A stretch of 64,000 nt of DNA from Tepidimonas ignava (GTDB taxonomy: Bacteria > Pseudomonadota > Gammaproteobacteria > Burkholderiales > Burkholderiaceae_C). Location: the NCBI RefSeq assembly GCF_004342625.1, contig NZ_SMAH01000012.1, positions 43,071 through 107,070 on the forward strand, in the 5' to 3' direction. The first letter of the stretch is position 1. Each line of letters opens with the position of its first letter. The translations under genes were made by a program, and so were the position numbers. Of the stretch, positions 28,334 to 37,280 are shown one piece after another. The notes beneath the pieces were generated by a model, which saw nothing but the letters and a program-made list of their open reading frames with translations, was not told the origin of the DNA and did no database searches.

Positions 28334-28720
28334 CTACCTTGTGTTGAAGCTACCCAGGGTATTATCGGCCACCGCAGCGCCCGGTTGACCCCGCCGGGGC
28401 GCTGCCTGGGCACGCCACAGGGCGGCGAGCCAGGGCCAGCGCTGCGCCCGGCGCCACAGCCGCCAACCCAGCCACGCCAAGCTCAGCGCCCGGCGCGGCC
28501 GGCGCCACAACAGCACCGTGGCGCCCAGCAGCACCCACCCCGGGTGGGCCCGCAACCAGCGCCAGCCGCGCCGCAGGTGGTCGGCGGCCTCGAAGGCCGG
28601 CTGCAGGCCCTGCGCGTGCCACGCCAGGCGCTCGCGCAACTCGCCCGAGCGCTGCACCAGCGCGGCGCGCCGGCGCGCCAGGCGCACACTGGCGCCGCCG
28701 TCAGGCTCGCGGGCCGCCAC
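28334..28720 (-). CDS. YqjK-like small basic membrane-associated protein
   Basis: This is a probable 128-residue protein with GTG start at 28720, overlapping the yqjE-like gene by 20 bases. The N-terminal half is a charged helix (LARRRAALVQRSGELRERLA). After it come a hydrophobic segment near GWVLLGATVLLWRRP and a Trp/Arg-rich, very basic stretch. This layout resembles YqjK, and it follows ElaB- and YqjE-like genes as in other proteobacteria. Molecular function is unknown. Its 3' end carries the motA promoter. Confidence 0.6.
   Translation of the reverse strand: MAAREPDGGASVRLARRRAALVQRSGELRERLAWHAQGLQPAFEAADHLRRGWRWLRAHPGWVLLGATVLLWRRPRRALSLAWLGWRLWRRAQRWPWLAALWRAQAAPRRGQPGAAVADNTLGSFNTR
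28362..28388 (-). promoter_or_regulatory. FliA (sigma-28) type promoter of motA
   Basis: Read on the minus strand, TCAA (28385-28388) is followed after 15 bases by a perfect GCCGATAA (28362-28369). The -10 is exact; the -35 is weak (TCAACCGG against TAAAGTTT). It would start transcription about 30 bases before motA and lies within the 3' coding end of the yqjK-like gene. Confidence 0.65.
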
Positions 28721-29105
28721 GCAACCGCTCCACGTCGCGCGCCAGCTCGGCACGGCTGGCCTCGAACCACGACACCGCGCGCAGGCGCCGCAGCCCCACC
28801 CAGGCTGCCGCAGCGCCCGCACCCAGCAGCGTGCCGCACGACAGCGCCAGCGCCAACACGCGCTGCGATTCCCACAGCAGCACGGTCACCAGCACCAGCA
28901 GGCTGACCAGGGCCGCCGACAGCAACACCGCGGCGGCCAACAGCAACGCCAGCGACGTGCCCAGCGCCAGCGCGTGTTCGCTGGCCTCGACGCCCAACAG
29001 CGCCAGGCGCACGCGCGCCAGTTCGAGCGCATCGCGCAGCCAGCCCCGTGCGGCCGCCAGCAGCGGCTCAGCACGGCTGCCCGCGTCGTCGCCGGGCATC
29101 GCCAT
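28701..29105 (-). CDS. YqjE-like / putative holin-superfamily membrane protein
   Basis: The 134-residue protein has an N-terminal amphipathic helix and two strongly hydrophobic segments (LGTSLALLLAAAVLLSAALV and LALSCGTLLGAGAAAAWVGL), ending in a charged tail. This matches the YqjE/Actino-holin-like family found next to ElaB-type proteins. The family has no proven lysis role and may be membrane-stress related. The start ATG at 29105 gives an intact reading frame; it sits 32 bases after the elaB-like stop. Confidence 0.75.
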   Translation of the reverse strand: MAMPGDDAGSRAEPLLAAARGWLRDALELARVRLALLGVEASEHALALGTSLALLLAAAVLLSAALVSLLVLVTVLLWESQRVLALALSCGTLLGAGAAAAWVGLRRLRAVSWFEASRAELARDVERLRGGPRA

Positions 29106-29137
29106 CGTACGCCGTCACGGCAACGGACGACGCCGCC

Positions 29138-29449
29138 TCAGCGGCGACCGATCAGCATGCCCACCAGCAAGCCGATGCCGGCGGCCACACCGATCGCCTT
29201 CCAGGGGTGCTCGTGCACGTAGTGGTCGGTGGCACGCGCCACTTCGCGCGTGCGCTCCCGAATCGCGGCCTCGGCGTCGGCCAGGCGATGACGCGCGTTG
29301 CGCAGGTTCTCTTGCAAGCGCTCGCGCAGCTCGGCCACCTTTTCACCGGTGCTTTGGGCGGTGGCCGCCAGCAGCTCCTCGGCGTCGGCCACCACCACCT
29401 TCAAGTCGGCAACGAGTTTGTCTTTGGGTTGCAGGGTGTTGTCCGTCAT
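29138..29449 (-). CDS. ElaB/YqjD-type (DUF883) membrane-anchored protein
   Basis: ElaB/YqjD proteins are tail-anchored inner-membrane proteins that in E. coli associate with ribosomes in stationary phase. This 103-residue protein has the charged helical body (DAEELLAATAQSTGEKVAEL, then LRNARHRLADAEAAIRERTR). The family hallmark VHEHPWKAIGVAAGIGLLVG follows at the C-terminus, ending in basic residues. AAGGAGG lies 5 bases before the ATG at 29449. It begins an elaB-yqjE-yqjK-like trio. Confidence 0.88.
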   Translation of the reverse strand: MTDNTLQPKDKLVADLKVVVADAEELLAATAQSTGEKVAELRERLQENLRNARHRLADAEAAIRERTREVARATDHYVHEHPWKAIGVAAGIGLLVGMLIGRR

Positions 29450-29491
29450 GGCGACCTCCTTCACGGTTGAGTGGGTTTTAGGCTCACTGTA

Positions 29492-31285
29492 TCACGCCGG
29501 TTGCGGATTGCGCAGCCGGATGTGCAGTTCGCGCAACTGTTTCTCGTCGACGGGGCTGGGCGCGTGCGTCAGCAAGCACTGCGCGCGCTGCGTCTTGGGG
29601 AACGCAATGACATCGCGGATCGACTCGGCGCCGGTCATCAGCGTGACCAAGCGGTCCAACCCGAACGCCAAGCCGCCGTGCGGCGGCGCGCCGTACTGCA
29701 GCGCGTCCAGCAGAAAACCAAACTTGGCGCGCGCTTCGTCTTCGCCGATGTTGAGCGCCGCAAACACCTTGCGCTGCACATCGGCGCGGTGGATACGCAC
29801 CGAGCCGCCGCCCAGCTCCCAGCCGTTGAGCACCATGTCGTAGGCTTTGGCCAGGCAGGCGCCGGGGTCGGTGGCCATCAGGTCTTCGTGGCCGTCCTTG
29901 GGCGCGGTGAACGGGTGGTGCACCGCCACCCAGCGGCGCTCCTCCTCGTCGTATTCGAACATCGGGAAGTCCACCACCCACAACGGCGCCCAGCGGTCTT
30001 CGAACAAGCCGTTGGCCTTGCCAAAGGCGCTGTGGCCGATCTTGACGCGCAGCGCGCCGATGGCGTCGTTGACGACCTTGGCCTTGTCGGCGCCGAAAAA
30101 CAGCAGGTCGCCGTCGCGCGCGCCGCTGCGCTGCAGCACCGCCTGCAAGGCAGCGTCGTGCAGGTTTTTGACGATCGGGGACTGCAGCCCGTCGCGGCCG
30201 GCCGCCAGGTCGTTGACCTTGATCCAGGCCAGGCCCTTGGCACCGTAAATCTTGACAAACTCGGTGTAGGCGTCGATTTCGCTGCGGCTCATCTGCGCGC
30301 CGCCCGGCACACGCAGCGCCACCACGCGGCCGCCAGGCATGTTGGCCGGCCCCGAGAAGACCTTGAACTCGACGTCCTTCATGACGTCGGTCAGCTCGGT
30401 GAATTCGAGCTTGACACGCAGGTCGGGCTTGTCCGAGCCGAAGCGCGCCATCGCCTCGGCGTAGGTCATGACCGGAAATTCGCCCAGATCGACGCCGATG
30501 GTGTTGGCAAACACCGTCTTGATCATGCCCTGGAACAGGTCGCGGATTTCCTGCTCCGTCATGAACGAGGTTTCGATGTCGATCTGCGTGAACTCGGGCT
30601 GGCGGTCGGCACGCAGGTCCTCGTCACGGAAACACTTGGTGATCTGGTAGTAGCGGTCAAAGCCCGCCACCATCAGCAACTGCTTGAACAGCTGCGGCGA
30701 CTGCGGCAGGGCGTAAAACATGCCGTCGTGCACGCGGCTGGGCACCAGGTAGTCGCGCGCGCCTTCGGGCGTGCTGCGCGTCAACATCGGTGTCTCGATG
30801 TCGATGAAGCCGTGGGCGTCCAGGAAGCGGCGCGTCTCCATCGCCACACGGTAGCGCAGCATCAGGTTGCGCTGCATGTACGGGCGGCGCAGGTCCAGCA
30901 CGCGGTGCGTCAGGCGCGTGGTTTCGGACAGGTTGTCGTCGTCGAGCTGGAACGGCGGCGTCACCGAGGGGTTGAGCACTTCGATCTCGTGGCACAACAC
31001 CTCCACTTTGCCGCTGCGGATGGCGTCGTTGACGGTGCCCTCGGGGCGCGCGCGCACCACGCCGCGCACCTGGATGCAGTATTCGTTGCGCAGGTGCTCG
31101 GCGGTGGCGAACATTTGCGGCCGGTCGGGGTCGCACACCACCTGCACCGTGCCCTCGCGGTCACGCAGGTCGATGAAGATCACGCCGCCGTGGTCGCGCC
31201 GGCGGTTGACCCAGCCACACAGGGTGACGGGCTGGCCGATCAGCGCCTCGGTGACGGCGCCGCAGTAGTGGGAACGCATGGGCAT
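29492..31285 (-). CDS. aspS: Aspartyl-tRNA synthetase
   Basis: This enzyme charges tRNA-Asp in the cytoplasm. The 597-residue protein has the N-terminal OB-fold anticodon-binding domain ([20 protein letters not shown]), the class II catalytic motifs ([20 protein letters not shown]) and the bacterial GAD insertion. The C-terminal motif 3 is [14 protein letters not shown]. Two ATGs, at 31285 and 31279, are both possible starts. It follows a DUF502 gene on the same strand. Confidence 0.97.
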   Translation of the reverse strand: MPMRSHYCGAVTEALIGQPVTLCGWVNRRRDHGGVIFIDLRDREGTVQVVCDPDRPQMFATAEHLRNEYCIQVRGVVRARPEGTVNDAIRSGKVEVLCHEIEVLNPSVTPPFQLDDDNLSETTRLTHRVLDLRRPYMQRNLMLRYRVAMETRRFLDAHGFIDIETPMLTRSTPEGARDYLVPSRVHDGMFYALPQSPQLFKQLLMVAGFDRYYQITKCFRDEDLRADRQPEFTQIDIETSFMTEQEIRDLFQGMIKTVFANTIGVDLGEFPVMTYAEAMARFGSDKPDLRVKLEFTELTDVMKDVEFKVFSGPANMPGGRVVALRVPGGAQMSRSEIDAYTEFVKIYGAKGLAWIKVNDLAAGRDGLQSPIVKNLHDAALQAVLQRSGARDGDLLFFGADKAKVVNDAIGALRVKIGHSAFGKANGLFEDRWAPLWVVDFPMFEYDEEERRWVAVHHPFTAPKDGHEDLMATDPGACLAKAYDMVLNGWELGGGSVRIHRADVQRKVFAALNIGEDEARAKFGFLLDALQYGAPPHGGLAFGLDRLVTLMTGAESIRDVIAFPKTQRAQCLLTHAPSPVDEKQLRELHIRLRNPQPA

Positions 31286-31313
31286 GGAAACGGGCCTTCG
31301 AACGGTGGAAGCT

Positions 31314-31997
31314 TCAACCCTGGGCGGGTCCTGGGGCATGGGCATCGTCCACGCCGAGGCCAGGCTTGCGCCCCCCGGGCACGATGACGCCCATCGAAAT
31401 CACGTAGGTCAGCGCCTCATCGACGCTCATGGTCAGTGGCACGACGTCGCGCCGGTGCACCATCACGAAGTAGCCGCCGGTCGGGTTGGGTGTGGTGGGC
31501 ACGTACACGCTCAGGTAGTCCTGCGGCGGCAGGTGGCGCGCGACGTCGCCGCCGGGCGCGCCGGTCAGAAAGGCAATCGTCCACATGCCCTCGCGCGGCC
31601 ACTGCACCAGCAGCGCTTGGCGAAACGCGTTGCCCTTTTCGGACAACAGCGTGTCCGACACCTGCTTGACGCCGGAATAGATCGAGCGCACCACCGGGAT
31701 GCGCTGCAGCAGCGCGTGCCACCACGCCACCAGCTGGTTGCCGACGTAGTTGGACGCCAGCGCCCCGATGCCCAGCACGACGGCCAACGCAAACGCGACC
31801 CCCATGCCGGGCACGCGCACGCCCAGCCAACGCTCTGGCTGCCACGCTTCGGGCAGGATGTTGAGCGTTTGGTCCAGCGTGGACACCACCCAATCGAGCA
31901 CCCACAGGGTGACGATCAGGGGCACCAGCACCAGCAGGCCGGACAGCAGCCAGCGGCGCAGCGCCGCTCCCAGGCGACCGCGCTCAGTGGCAGGCAC
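31314..31997 (-). CDS. DUF502 family inner-membrane protein
   Basis: The 227-residue membrane protein begins with a hydrophobic helix ([20 protein letters not shown]). It has a second membrane region ([20 protein letters not shown]) followed by the DUF502 core ([20 protein letters not shown]) and a soluble C-terminal part. The biochemical role of DUF502 is not established. I chose GTG 31997 because GGAG lies 6 bases upstream and it overlaps the fmdB-like gene by 14 bases; the open frame further upstream codes a non-homologous Pro/Arg-rich stretch. It is commonly found before aspS, as here. Confidence 0.88.
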   Translation of the reverse strand: MPATERGRLGAALRRWLLSGLLVLVPLIVTLWVLDWVVSTLDQTLNILPEAWQPERWLGVRVPGMGVAFALAVVLGIGALASNYVGNQLVAWWHALLQRIPVVRSIYSGVKQVSDTLLSEKGNAFRQALLVQWPREGMWTIAFLTGAPGGDVARHLPPQDYLSVYVPTTPNPTGGYFVMVHRRDVVPLTMSVDEALTYVISMGVIVPGGRKPGLGVDDAHAPGPAQG

Positions 31998-32295
31998 AAG
32001 ACGCTCCGCACGGGGTGGACGCCGCCCCGCTGTCGGCGGCGCTGGCGCTGGCCGACGACTCGGTGGCCGCAGCCGCGCCCGCGGCCGCACCGGCTTTGGC
32101 CGCGCCGGTGCCGTTGTTGCGGAAATCGGTCACGTACCACCCGGTGCCCTTGAGCTGGAAGCCGGCGGCGGTGAGCTGCTTGCGAAACGCCTCGGCGCCA
32201 CAGGCTGGGCAGGTGGTCAAGGGCGCATCGCTGACTTTTTGCAAAACGTCCTTGGCGTGGCCACAGGACTCGCACTTGTACGCGTAAATAGGCAT
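31984..32295 (-). CDS. FmdB-type zinc-ribbon regulatory protein
   Basis: The 103-residue protein starts MPIYAYKCESCGH and has two CxxC pairs (C8/C11 and C29/C32) forming the FmdB zinc ribbon. It then has the GFQLKGTGWYVTDFR motif and an Ala/Ser-rich tail ending in cysteines and a histidine. Such proteins are annotated as putative regulators by analogy to FmdB; the real role is unknown. It leads fmdB-DUF502-aspS behind a -10 like TATAAT at 32354-32359. Confidence 0.9.
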   Translation of the reverse strand: MPIYAYKCESCGHAKDVLQKVSDAPLTTCPACGAEAFRKQLTAAGFQLKGTGWYVTDFRNNGTGAAKAGAAAGAAAATESSASASAADSGAASTPCGASCACH

Positions 32296-32353
32296 GGCTG
32301 TCCCTACAGTGTGTGGAGGTGGAAACGCTGCACAACGGTTTGCAAAACCCGCC

Positions 32354-32359
32354 ATTATA
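32354..32359 (-). promoter_or_regulatory. Probable -10 element for the fmdB-DUF502-aspS genes
   Basis: A perfect TATAAT on the minus strand, 59 bases before the fmdB-type start and in the only long gap (32296-32405) between ubiB and this gene. The nearest -35-like TTGAAG (32381-32386) is 21 bases away, too far for a standard spacer, so the full promoter is uncertain. Confidence 0.5.
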
Positions 32360-32405
32360 GGTGGGGGCCTGATCACACCGCTTCAAGGGCGCTGTCGGCC
32401 AGGGG

Positions 32406-33959
32406 CTACCACAAGCGCACGCGCAGCCACCACTGCATCGCCATCAGCCCGGCCACAAAGCCAAACAAAACGTAAATCACCATCAGCAGCAGGCGTTGGG
32501 TGCGGCGTTGCTCGCGCACCAACTCCTGCAGCTGGGCACGCAGGTCGGTTGGGCGCTGCTGCAGGTAAGCGTGCACCAGGCGCGGCAGGTGCGGCAGCAG
32601 CTTGGCGTAGTGCGGGGCCTCGGCCTTGAGCTCGCGCCACAGCCGCCGCGGCCCCACCTGCTCGACCATCCAGCGCTCCAAAAACGGCTTGGCCGTGCTC
32701 CACAGGTCCAGCTCGGGGTCGAGCTGTCGGCCCAAGCCTTCGATGTTGAGCAGCGTTTTTTGCAGCAGCACCAGTTGCGGCTGGATTTCGACGTTGAAGC
32801 GGCGCGAGGTCTGGAACAGCCGCATCAGCACCATGCCCAGCGAAATGTCCTTCAGCGGCCGGTCGAAGTACGGCTCGCACACCGCGCGCACGGCGGCTTC
32901 CAGCTCGTCCACGCGGGTCTCGGGCGGCACCCAGCCGGACTCGATGTGCAGCTCGGCCACGCGCTTGTAGTCACGGCGGAAAAACGCGGTGAAGTTTTGC
33001 GCCAGGTACTCTTTGTCGTATTCGGTCAGCGTGCCGACGATGCCAAAGTCCAGCGAGATGTAGCGCCCAAACGTCTCGGGCGCGAGCGACACCTGGATGT
33101 TGCCCGGGTGCATGTCGGCGTGGAAAAAGCCGTCGCGAAACACCTGGGTGAAAAAAATCGTCACGCCGTCGCGGGCCAGCCGCTTGATGTCCACGCCCGC
33201 GGCGCGCAGCCGCTCGACCTGGCTGATCGGCACCCCGTGCATGCGCTGCATCACCAGCACGTCGCTGCGGCACCAGTCCCAGTACATTTCGGGGATCAGC
33301 ACGAGGTCCAGCCCCTCCATGTTGCGGCGCAGCTGCGCGGCGTTGGCCGCCTCGCGCATCAGGTCCAGCTCGTCGTGCAGGTATTTGTCGAACTCGGCCA
33401 CGACCTCGCGCGGCTTGAGCCGGCGGCCGTCGCGCGACAGCCGCTCGACCCAACCGGCCATCGTGCGCATCAGCGCCAGGTCTTTTTCAATCACCGGCAG
33501 CATGCCGGGGCGCAGCACCTTGACGGCAACCTCCCGTCCGTCGCGCAGCGTGGCAAAGTGGACCTGCGCGATCGAGGCGCTGGCCACCGGCTGGCGCTCG
33601 AAGTGGCTGAACACCGCCGCCAGCGGCTGGCCGAAAGCGCGTTCGATGGTGGCGATGGCCACCTCGGTCGGAAACGGCGGCACGCGGTCTTGCAGCTTGG
33701 CCAGCTCGTCGGCGATGTCGGGTGGCAACAGGTCGCGCCGCGTGGACAGCACCTGGCCGAATTTGACGAAAATGGGCCCCAGCCGCTCCAGCGCCTGGCG
33801 CAGCCGCTGGCCACGCGGCGCGGACAGATCGCGGCCCAGCGTGAGCACGCGGCGCAGCAACGCCAGCGCCGGGTGTTCGAAGTGCGACAGCACCAGCTCG
33901 TCCAGGCCGTAGCGCAGCAGCACCCAGACAATGAACCAGCCGCGCAACCAGCGCCTCAT
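32406..33959 (-). CDS. ubiB: Ubiquinone biosynthesis kinase-like protein UbiB
   Basis: UbiB is a membrane-anchored atypical kinase/ATPase required for coenzyme Q synthesis. The 517-residue protein has the KxGQ motif ([20 protein letters not shown]), the alanine-rich nucleotide loop ([20 protein letters not shown]), AVKVLRPG, the HADMHPGNI catalytic loop and DFGIVG. Two C-terminal membrane helices ([20 protein letters not shown]) anchor it. The ATG at 33959 overlaps the ubiJ stop by 4 bases. Confidence 0.96.
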   Translation of the reverse strand: MRRWLRGWFIVWVLLRYGLDELVLSHFEHPALALLRRVLTLGRDLSAPRGQRLRQALERLGPIFVKFGQVLSTRRDLLPPDIADELAKLQDRVPPFPTEVAIATIERAFGQPLAAVFSHFERQPVASASIAQVHFATLRDGREVAVKVLRPGMLPVIEKDLALMRTMAGWVERLSRDGRRLKPREVVAEFDKYLHDELDLMREAANAAQLRRNMEGLDLVLIPEMYWDWCRSDVLVMQRMHGVPISQVERLRAAGVDIKRLARDGVTIFFTQVFRDGFFHADMHPGNIQVSLAPETFGRYISLDFGIVGTLTEYDKEYLAQNFTAFFRRDYKRVAELHIESGWVPPETRVDELEAAVRAVCEPYFDRPLKDISLGMVLMRLFQTSRRFNVEIQPQLVLLQKTLLNIEGLGRQLDPELDLWSTAKPFLERWMVEQVGPRRLWRELKAEAPHYAKLLPHLPRLVHAYLQQRPTDLRAQLQELVREQRRTQRLLLMVIYVLFGFVAGLMAMQWWLRVRLW

Positions 33960-34582
33960 GCTGCGGCTCCACCGTCCGGCGTGGTGGTGGTCGCGCGCGG
34001 ATCGGCCCCGCCGCGCGGCGCCGCACGCTCGGCCAACGCCCGGGCACGCGGCAGCAGTTGGGTGCGCAGCGCCTGCGCCAACCGGCGCCCCCACGTCACC
34101 AACGTGTGCGCCGCCGCATCCCCCACCAAGCGCGCCAGGTCGTCCTCCAGGTCCCAGCGCACGTGGTCGATCAGCCACGCCACCTCGGCCGCCAGTTGCA
34201 CGTCACCCGCGATGGCCACGGCCGGTTTGTCCCCCTGCAGCGCGCGCTCGACCAGCGCCTTGGGGCCAGGCTCTTGCAGCGTCAGCGTTAGGTCAGGCGC
34301 GTCGTCGCGGTCGTCCAGGGCCAGCAGCCCCGCCGGCGTCACGCGCCAGCGCACGGTGGGCCCCAGCGGCAGCCACCCCGCCAGCGCCCCCAGCGCGACG
34401 TGGATGCGCTGACCGCTGTGCCGGCGCAGCCGCTGCATGGCCTCAGGCTCCTGCTGCAGCACGTGGTTGAGCAGCAACACCAGCCGGTTGGCCAGCTCGG
34501 CCTGCAACCACGCCGGCGGCGCGGGAGGGAGGGGCACACGCCAGCGCAGCGCGCCGGATGAAAAAAAAGAGGGCCGTTCCAT
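33956..34582 (-). CDS. ubiJ: Ubiquinone biosynthesis accessory factor UbiJ
   Basis: UbiJ is an SCP2-domain lipid-binding protein that scaffolds the Ubi enzyme complex. The 208-residue protein has the SCP2-like core ([40 protein letters not shown]) followed by a helical and Ala-rich tail. Position next to ubiB and downstream of ubiE supports the call. It overlaps ubiB by ATGA, so translation is coupled. Confidence 0.92.
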   Translation of the reverse strand: MERPSFFSSGALRWRVPLPPAPPAWLQAELANRLVLLLNHVLQQEPEAMQRLRRHSGQRIHVALGALAGWLPLGPTVRWRVTPAGLLALDDRDDAPDLTLTLQEPGPKALVERALQGDKPAVAIAGDVQLAAEVAWLIDHVRWDLEDDLARLVGDAAAHTLVTWGRRLAQALRTQLLPRARALAERAAPRGGADPRATTTTPDGGAAA

Positions 34583-34642
34583 GCCCCCTGGATTGTGCCG
34601 GAACGCGGCCGCGACGGGCGGGCCGCCGTCGCCACCAGCGTG

Positions 34643-35632
34643 TTACTGCAGCGCCTGCACCCCGGCCACCAGCCAGCCGGCACGCCCGTCCTTGGGCTTG
34701 GTGATGTTCCAGACCTCGCGAAACGGCGCCGGGCCCTCGGCGGGGTTTTCGCGAATCAGGCCCGAGAACTCGACGCTGGCCATGTACTCGTCGCCGCGGT
34801 CTTCAATGCCCAGCAACTGCGCGTCCAGCGCCACCACTTCGGTGACGTTGGGGCCACCGCCGTCGCGTTCGCGCTGGGCGAGCTGGGCCTGGATTTCGGC
34901 CAGCATCTCGTCGGTCATCAACGCACGCAGCGTGGCCACGTCACCGCGGTCCCAGGCCGCCTGCAGGCGCACGAAGTTGTCCTTCGAGGCCCGCACAAAG
35001 CCTTCGACGTCAAACCCGGGCGGAATGCTCCACGTGGCCGCGCCGGCGCCCAGCGCGGCGCCAATGCGCACGCCCGCCGCGGCCGGCTGCGCGGCGGTGT
35101 CAAACTGGCTTTGCTCCCACGGGCGGGCGGCCGCGTCGTTGCCGACGTGATGCGGCTGCACGACGCGCAGCGTGGCCGGCTGCCCCGGGGCAGCACCCGC
35201 CGTGGCCCACGCCGGGCGCGCCGCGGCACGCGGGCGGCGCAGCAGCGCCACCACGGCCAGCACCGCCACCACCAGCAGGCCCACCAGCAGCACCTGCGCA
35301 AACGCCTCGCCCAGCCCCAGCGCCGACGCCAGCCACGCCAGCCCCAAGCCCGCGGCCAACCCGCCCAGCATCGCGCCCCAGGGGCTGCGCGGCTTGGTGG
35401 CCGCAGCGGCCCCGGCGGCGCCCGCAGCCGGCGCGCTGGCCGCCGCGCCCTGGGGCTGCGCCGTGCCCGGCGCGGGGGTGGGCGACGCCGGCGCGGGGGC
35501 CGACTGACGCTGCACCACGTTGCTGGACTGTTTGCCAACCGACCCCCCGCCTCCCAGGCGTTTGGCCCACGATTCCCCCGACGACAGCGCCAGCGCCGCC
35601 ACCAGCAACCAAGTCCCCATGCGCGCGTTCAT
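34643..35632 (-). CDS. Tim44-like domain membrane protein
   Basis: The 329-residue protein has a signal/anchor segment (GTWLLVAALALSSGESWA), a Ser/Pro/Ala-rich linker and two hydrophobic segments (AAGLGLAWLASALGLGEAFA and VLLVGLLVVAVLAVVALLRR). A C-terminal Tim44/MPN-like domain follows (FVRASKDNFVRLQAAWDRGD, REVWNITKPKDG). Bacterial Tim44-like proteins have no settled role. It lies between ubiE and ubiJ, and this grouping suggests a membrane role linked to quinone biosynthesis, but that is inference. Confidence 0.85.
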   Translation of the reverse strand: MNARMGTWLLVAALALSSGESWAKRLGGGGSVGKQSSNVVQRQSAPAPASPTPAPGTAQPQGAAASAPAAGAAGAAAATKPRSPWGAMLGGLAAGLGLAWLASALGLGEAFAQVLLVGLLVVAVLAVVALLRRPRAAARPAWATAGAAPGQPATLRVVQPHHVGNDAAARPWEQSQFDTAAQPAAAGVRIGAALGAGAATWSIPPGFDVEGFVRASKDNFVRLQAAWDRGDVATLRALMTDEMLAEIQAQLAQRERDGGGPNVTEVVALDAQLLGIEDRGDEYMASVEFSGLIRENPAEGPAPFREVWNITKPKDGRAGWLVAGVQALQ

Positions 35633-35651
35633 TGCGTGTGCTCCATCGATG

Positions 35652-36383
35652 TCACGTTTTGATGCCCACGTGCAGCGCCACCACACCCGCCGTCAGGTTG
35701 TGCACGTCGACGTGGCCAAAACCCGCGTCGTGCATCATGCGGCGCAGCGTCTCCTGGTCGGGGTGCATGCGGATCGACTCGGCCAGGTAACGGTAGCTGG
35801 CTTCGTCCCCCGCCACCCAGCGGCCCAGGCGCGGCAGCACGTGAAAGCTGTACCAGTCGTAGGCTTTTTGCAGCGGGGGCGCGACCTTGGAAAACTCGAG
35901 CACCAGCAGCTTGCCGCCGACCCTAAGCACTCGATACATTTCCCGCAGCGCAAGTTCCTTGTGCGTCATGTTGCGCAGCCCAAAAGCCACCGTGACCAGG
36001 TCGAACGCGCCGTCCACAAACGGCAGCCGCTCGGCGTCGCACACCACCGTGGGCAGCGCCCAGCCACGGTCCAGCAGCCGATCACGCCCTTCGCGCAACA
36101 TGGTTTCGTTGATGTCGGTGTGCACCACCAGGCCGCCGGGCTGCACGTTGGGGGCGATGGCCAGGTCGAGGTCGCCGGTGCCGCCAGCGATGTCCAGCAC
36201 GCGCTGCCCGGGCTGCGGGTTGGCCACCATCACGGTGTAGGCCTTCCACCACCGGTGCAGGCCGGCCGACATCAGGTCGTTCATCAGGTCGTAGCGCGGC
36301 GCCACCGAGTCGAACACGGCGCGCACACGGCGCGCTTTGTCGCGCTCGTCCACGGTTTCAAAGCCGAAGTGGGTTTGGCTCAT
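35652..36383 (-). CDS. ubiE: Ubiquinone/menaquinone C-methyltransferase
   Basis: UbiE performs the SAM-dependent C-methylation step in ubiquinone biosynthesis. The 243-residue protein has motif I for SAM binding ([18 protein letters not shown]), the UbiE signature [17 protein letters not shown] near the N-terminus and [20 protein letters not shown] in the middle. It follows the DUF971 gene by 37 bases and precedes the Tim44-like gene by 19 bases. Confidence 0.97.
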   Translation of the reverse strand: MSQTHFGFETVDERDKARRVRAVFDSVAPRYDLMNDLMSAGLHRWWKAYTVMVANPQPGQRVLDIAGGTGDLDLAIAPNVQPGGLVVHTDINETMLREGRDRLLDRGWALPTVVCDAERLPFVDGAFDLVTVAFGLRNMTHKELALREMYRVLRVGGKLLVLEFSKVAPPLQKAYDWYSFHVLPRLGRWVAGDEASYRYLAESIRMHPDQETLRRMMHDAGFGHVDVHNLTAGVVALHVGIKT

Positions 36384-36420
36384 GACGTGGCTCCTGGCCG
36401 GGTGGTGCGTAGGGTGATGG

Positions 36421-36828
36421 TCAAGCGTGGTGGCCACAGCCGCCGCTGGGGGCGGCGGGCATGGGGGCGTCGCGGTCCAGGCCGGCTTCGCGCAAGCGCC
36501 GCTCGTAGTCGGCCCACAGCTCGTCTTGCCGGCTGCCCAGGAAGTACAGGTATGCCCACGTGTAGATGCCGCTGTCGTGCCCGTCGGAAAAGGTCGGCTG
36601 CACGGCGTAGTTGCCCACCGGGGCCAGCGCCACGATGTCGACGTCGCGCTTGCCGGTTTGCAGCACCTCCTGACCCGGGCCGTGGCCTTGCACTTCGGCC
36701 GAGGGCGAGTACACGCGCAGCAACTCAAAGGGGATGCGAAAGCAGGCGCCGTCGTCGAACGCGACTTCGAGCACGCGCGAGGCGCCGTGCACGGTGACGG
36801 CGGTGGGCTGGGGTGTGGGGGTGGTCAT
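36421..36828 (-). CDS. DUF971 family protein
   Basis: The 135-residue protein is a stand-alone DUF971 (gamma-butyrobetaine hydroxylase-like N-terminal) domain: [20 protein letters not shown], then [20 protein letters not shown], with a C-terminal GGCGHHA tail that could bind metal. A link to iron-sulfur or quinone metabolism has been proposed for such proteins but is not shown here. AAGGAGG precedes the ATG at 36828, which overlaps the HIT gene stop. Confidence 0.9.
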   Translation of the reverse strand: MTTPTPQPTAVTVHGASRVLEVAFDDGACFRIPFELLRVYSPSAEVQGHGPGQEVLQTGKRDVDIVALAPVGNYAVQPTFSDGHDSGIYTWAYLYFLGSRQDELWADYERRLREAGLDRDAPMPAAPSGGCGHHA

Positions 36829-37280
36829 GCAAAACCTCCTTGGGGGGCCAGCGCGTGCAACGCCTGCACGATGGCGGCGTCGCACGCGGCGAGCTGGGCA
36901 TGCAGCGCGGCCAAGCGCGGGGTGTCGACGGCGCGCTGTGGCGCGGCCCACACCGGCGCAGGGAAGCGGCTGTCCCAGTCGAAGCGCGCGATCACGTGCC
37001 AGTGCAGGTGCGGCACCACGTTGCCCAGCGCGGCCAGGTTGATTTTGGTCGGCGCCAGCGCCTGGCGCAAGCACCGCTCCACGGTGCTGACCAGGGCCAT
37101 CGCGTGCGCCTGGGCGGCGGCGTCGAGGTCGGACCACTCCACCACGTGTCCCTGCGCGATGACGCGGTACCACGCGGGCGTGTCGCCCACCTCCGGCCCC
37201 AGCGCGCGCACCACGCGCCAGTGCGCGCCGCGCCACAGCAGCAGGCCGCCGTCGTCGTGGCACAGCGGGCACGTGCTCAC
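36825..37280 (-). CDS. HIT family nucleotide hydrolase/transferase-like protein
   Basis: The 151-residue protein has the histidine triad HLHWH at about 91-95 and an N-terminal CxxC pair (C4, C7) typical of zinc-containing HIT proteins, which act on nucleotide phosphoramidates or related substrates. It starts with GTG at 37280, overlapping the preceding stop as GTGA, and overlaps the DUF971 start at its end. This links the dehydrogenase, HIT and DUF971 genes into one coupled unit. Confidence 0.9.
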   Translation of the reverse strand: MSTCPLCHDDGGLLLWRGAHWRVVRALGPEVGDTPAWYRVIAQGHVVEWSDLDAAAQAHAMALVSTVERCLRQALAPTKINLAALGNVVPHLHWHVIARFDWDSRFPAPVWAAPQRAVDTPRLAALHAQLAACDAAIVQALHALAPQGGFA

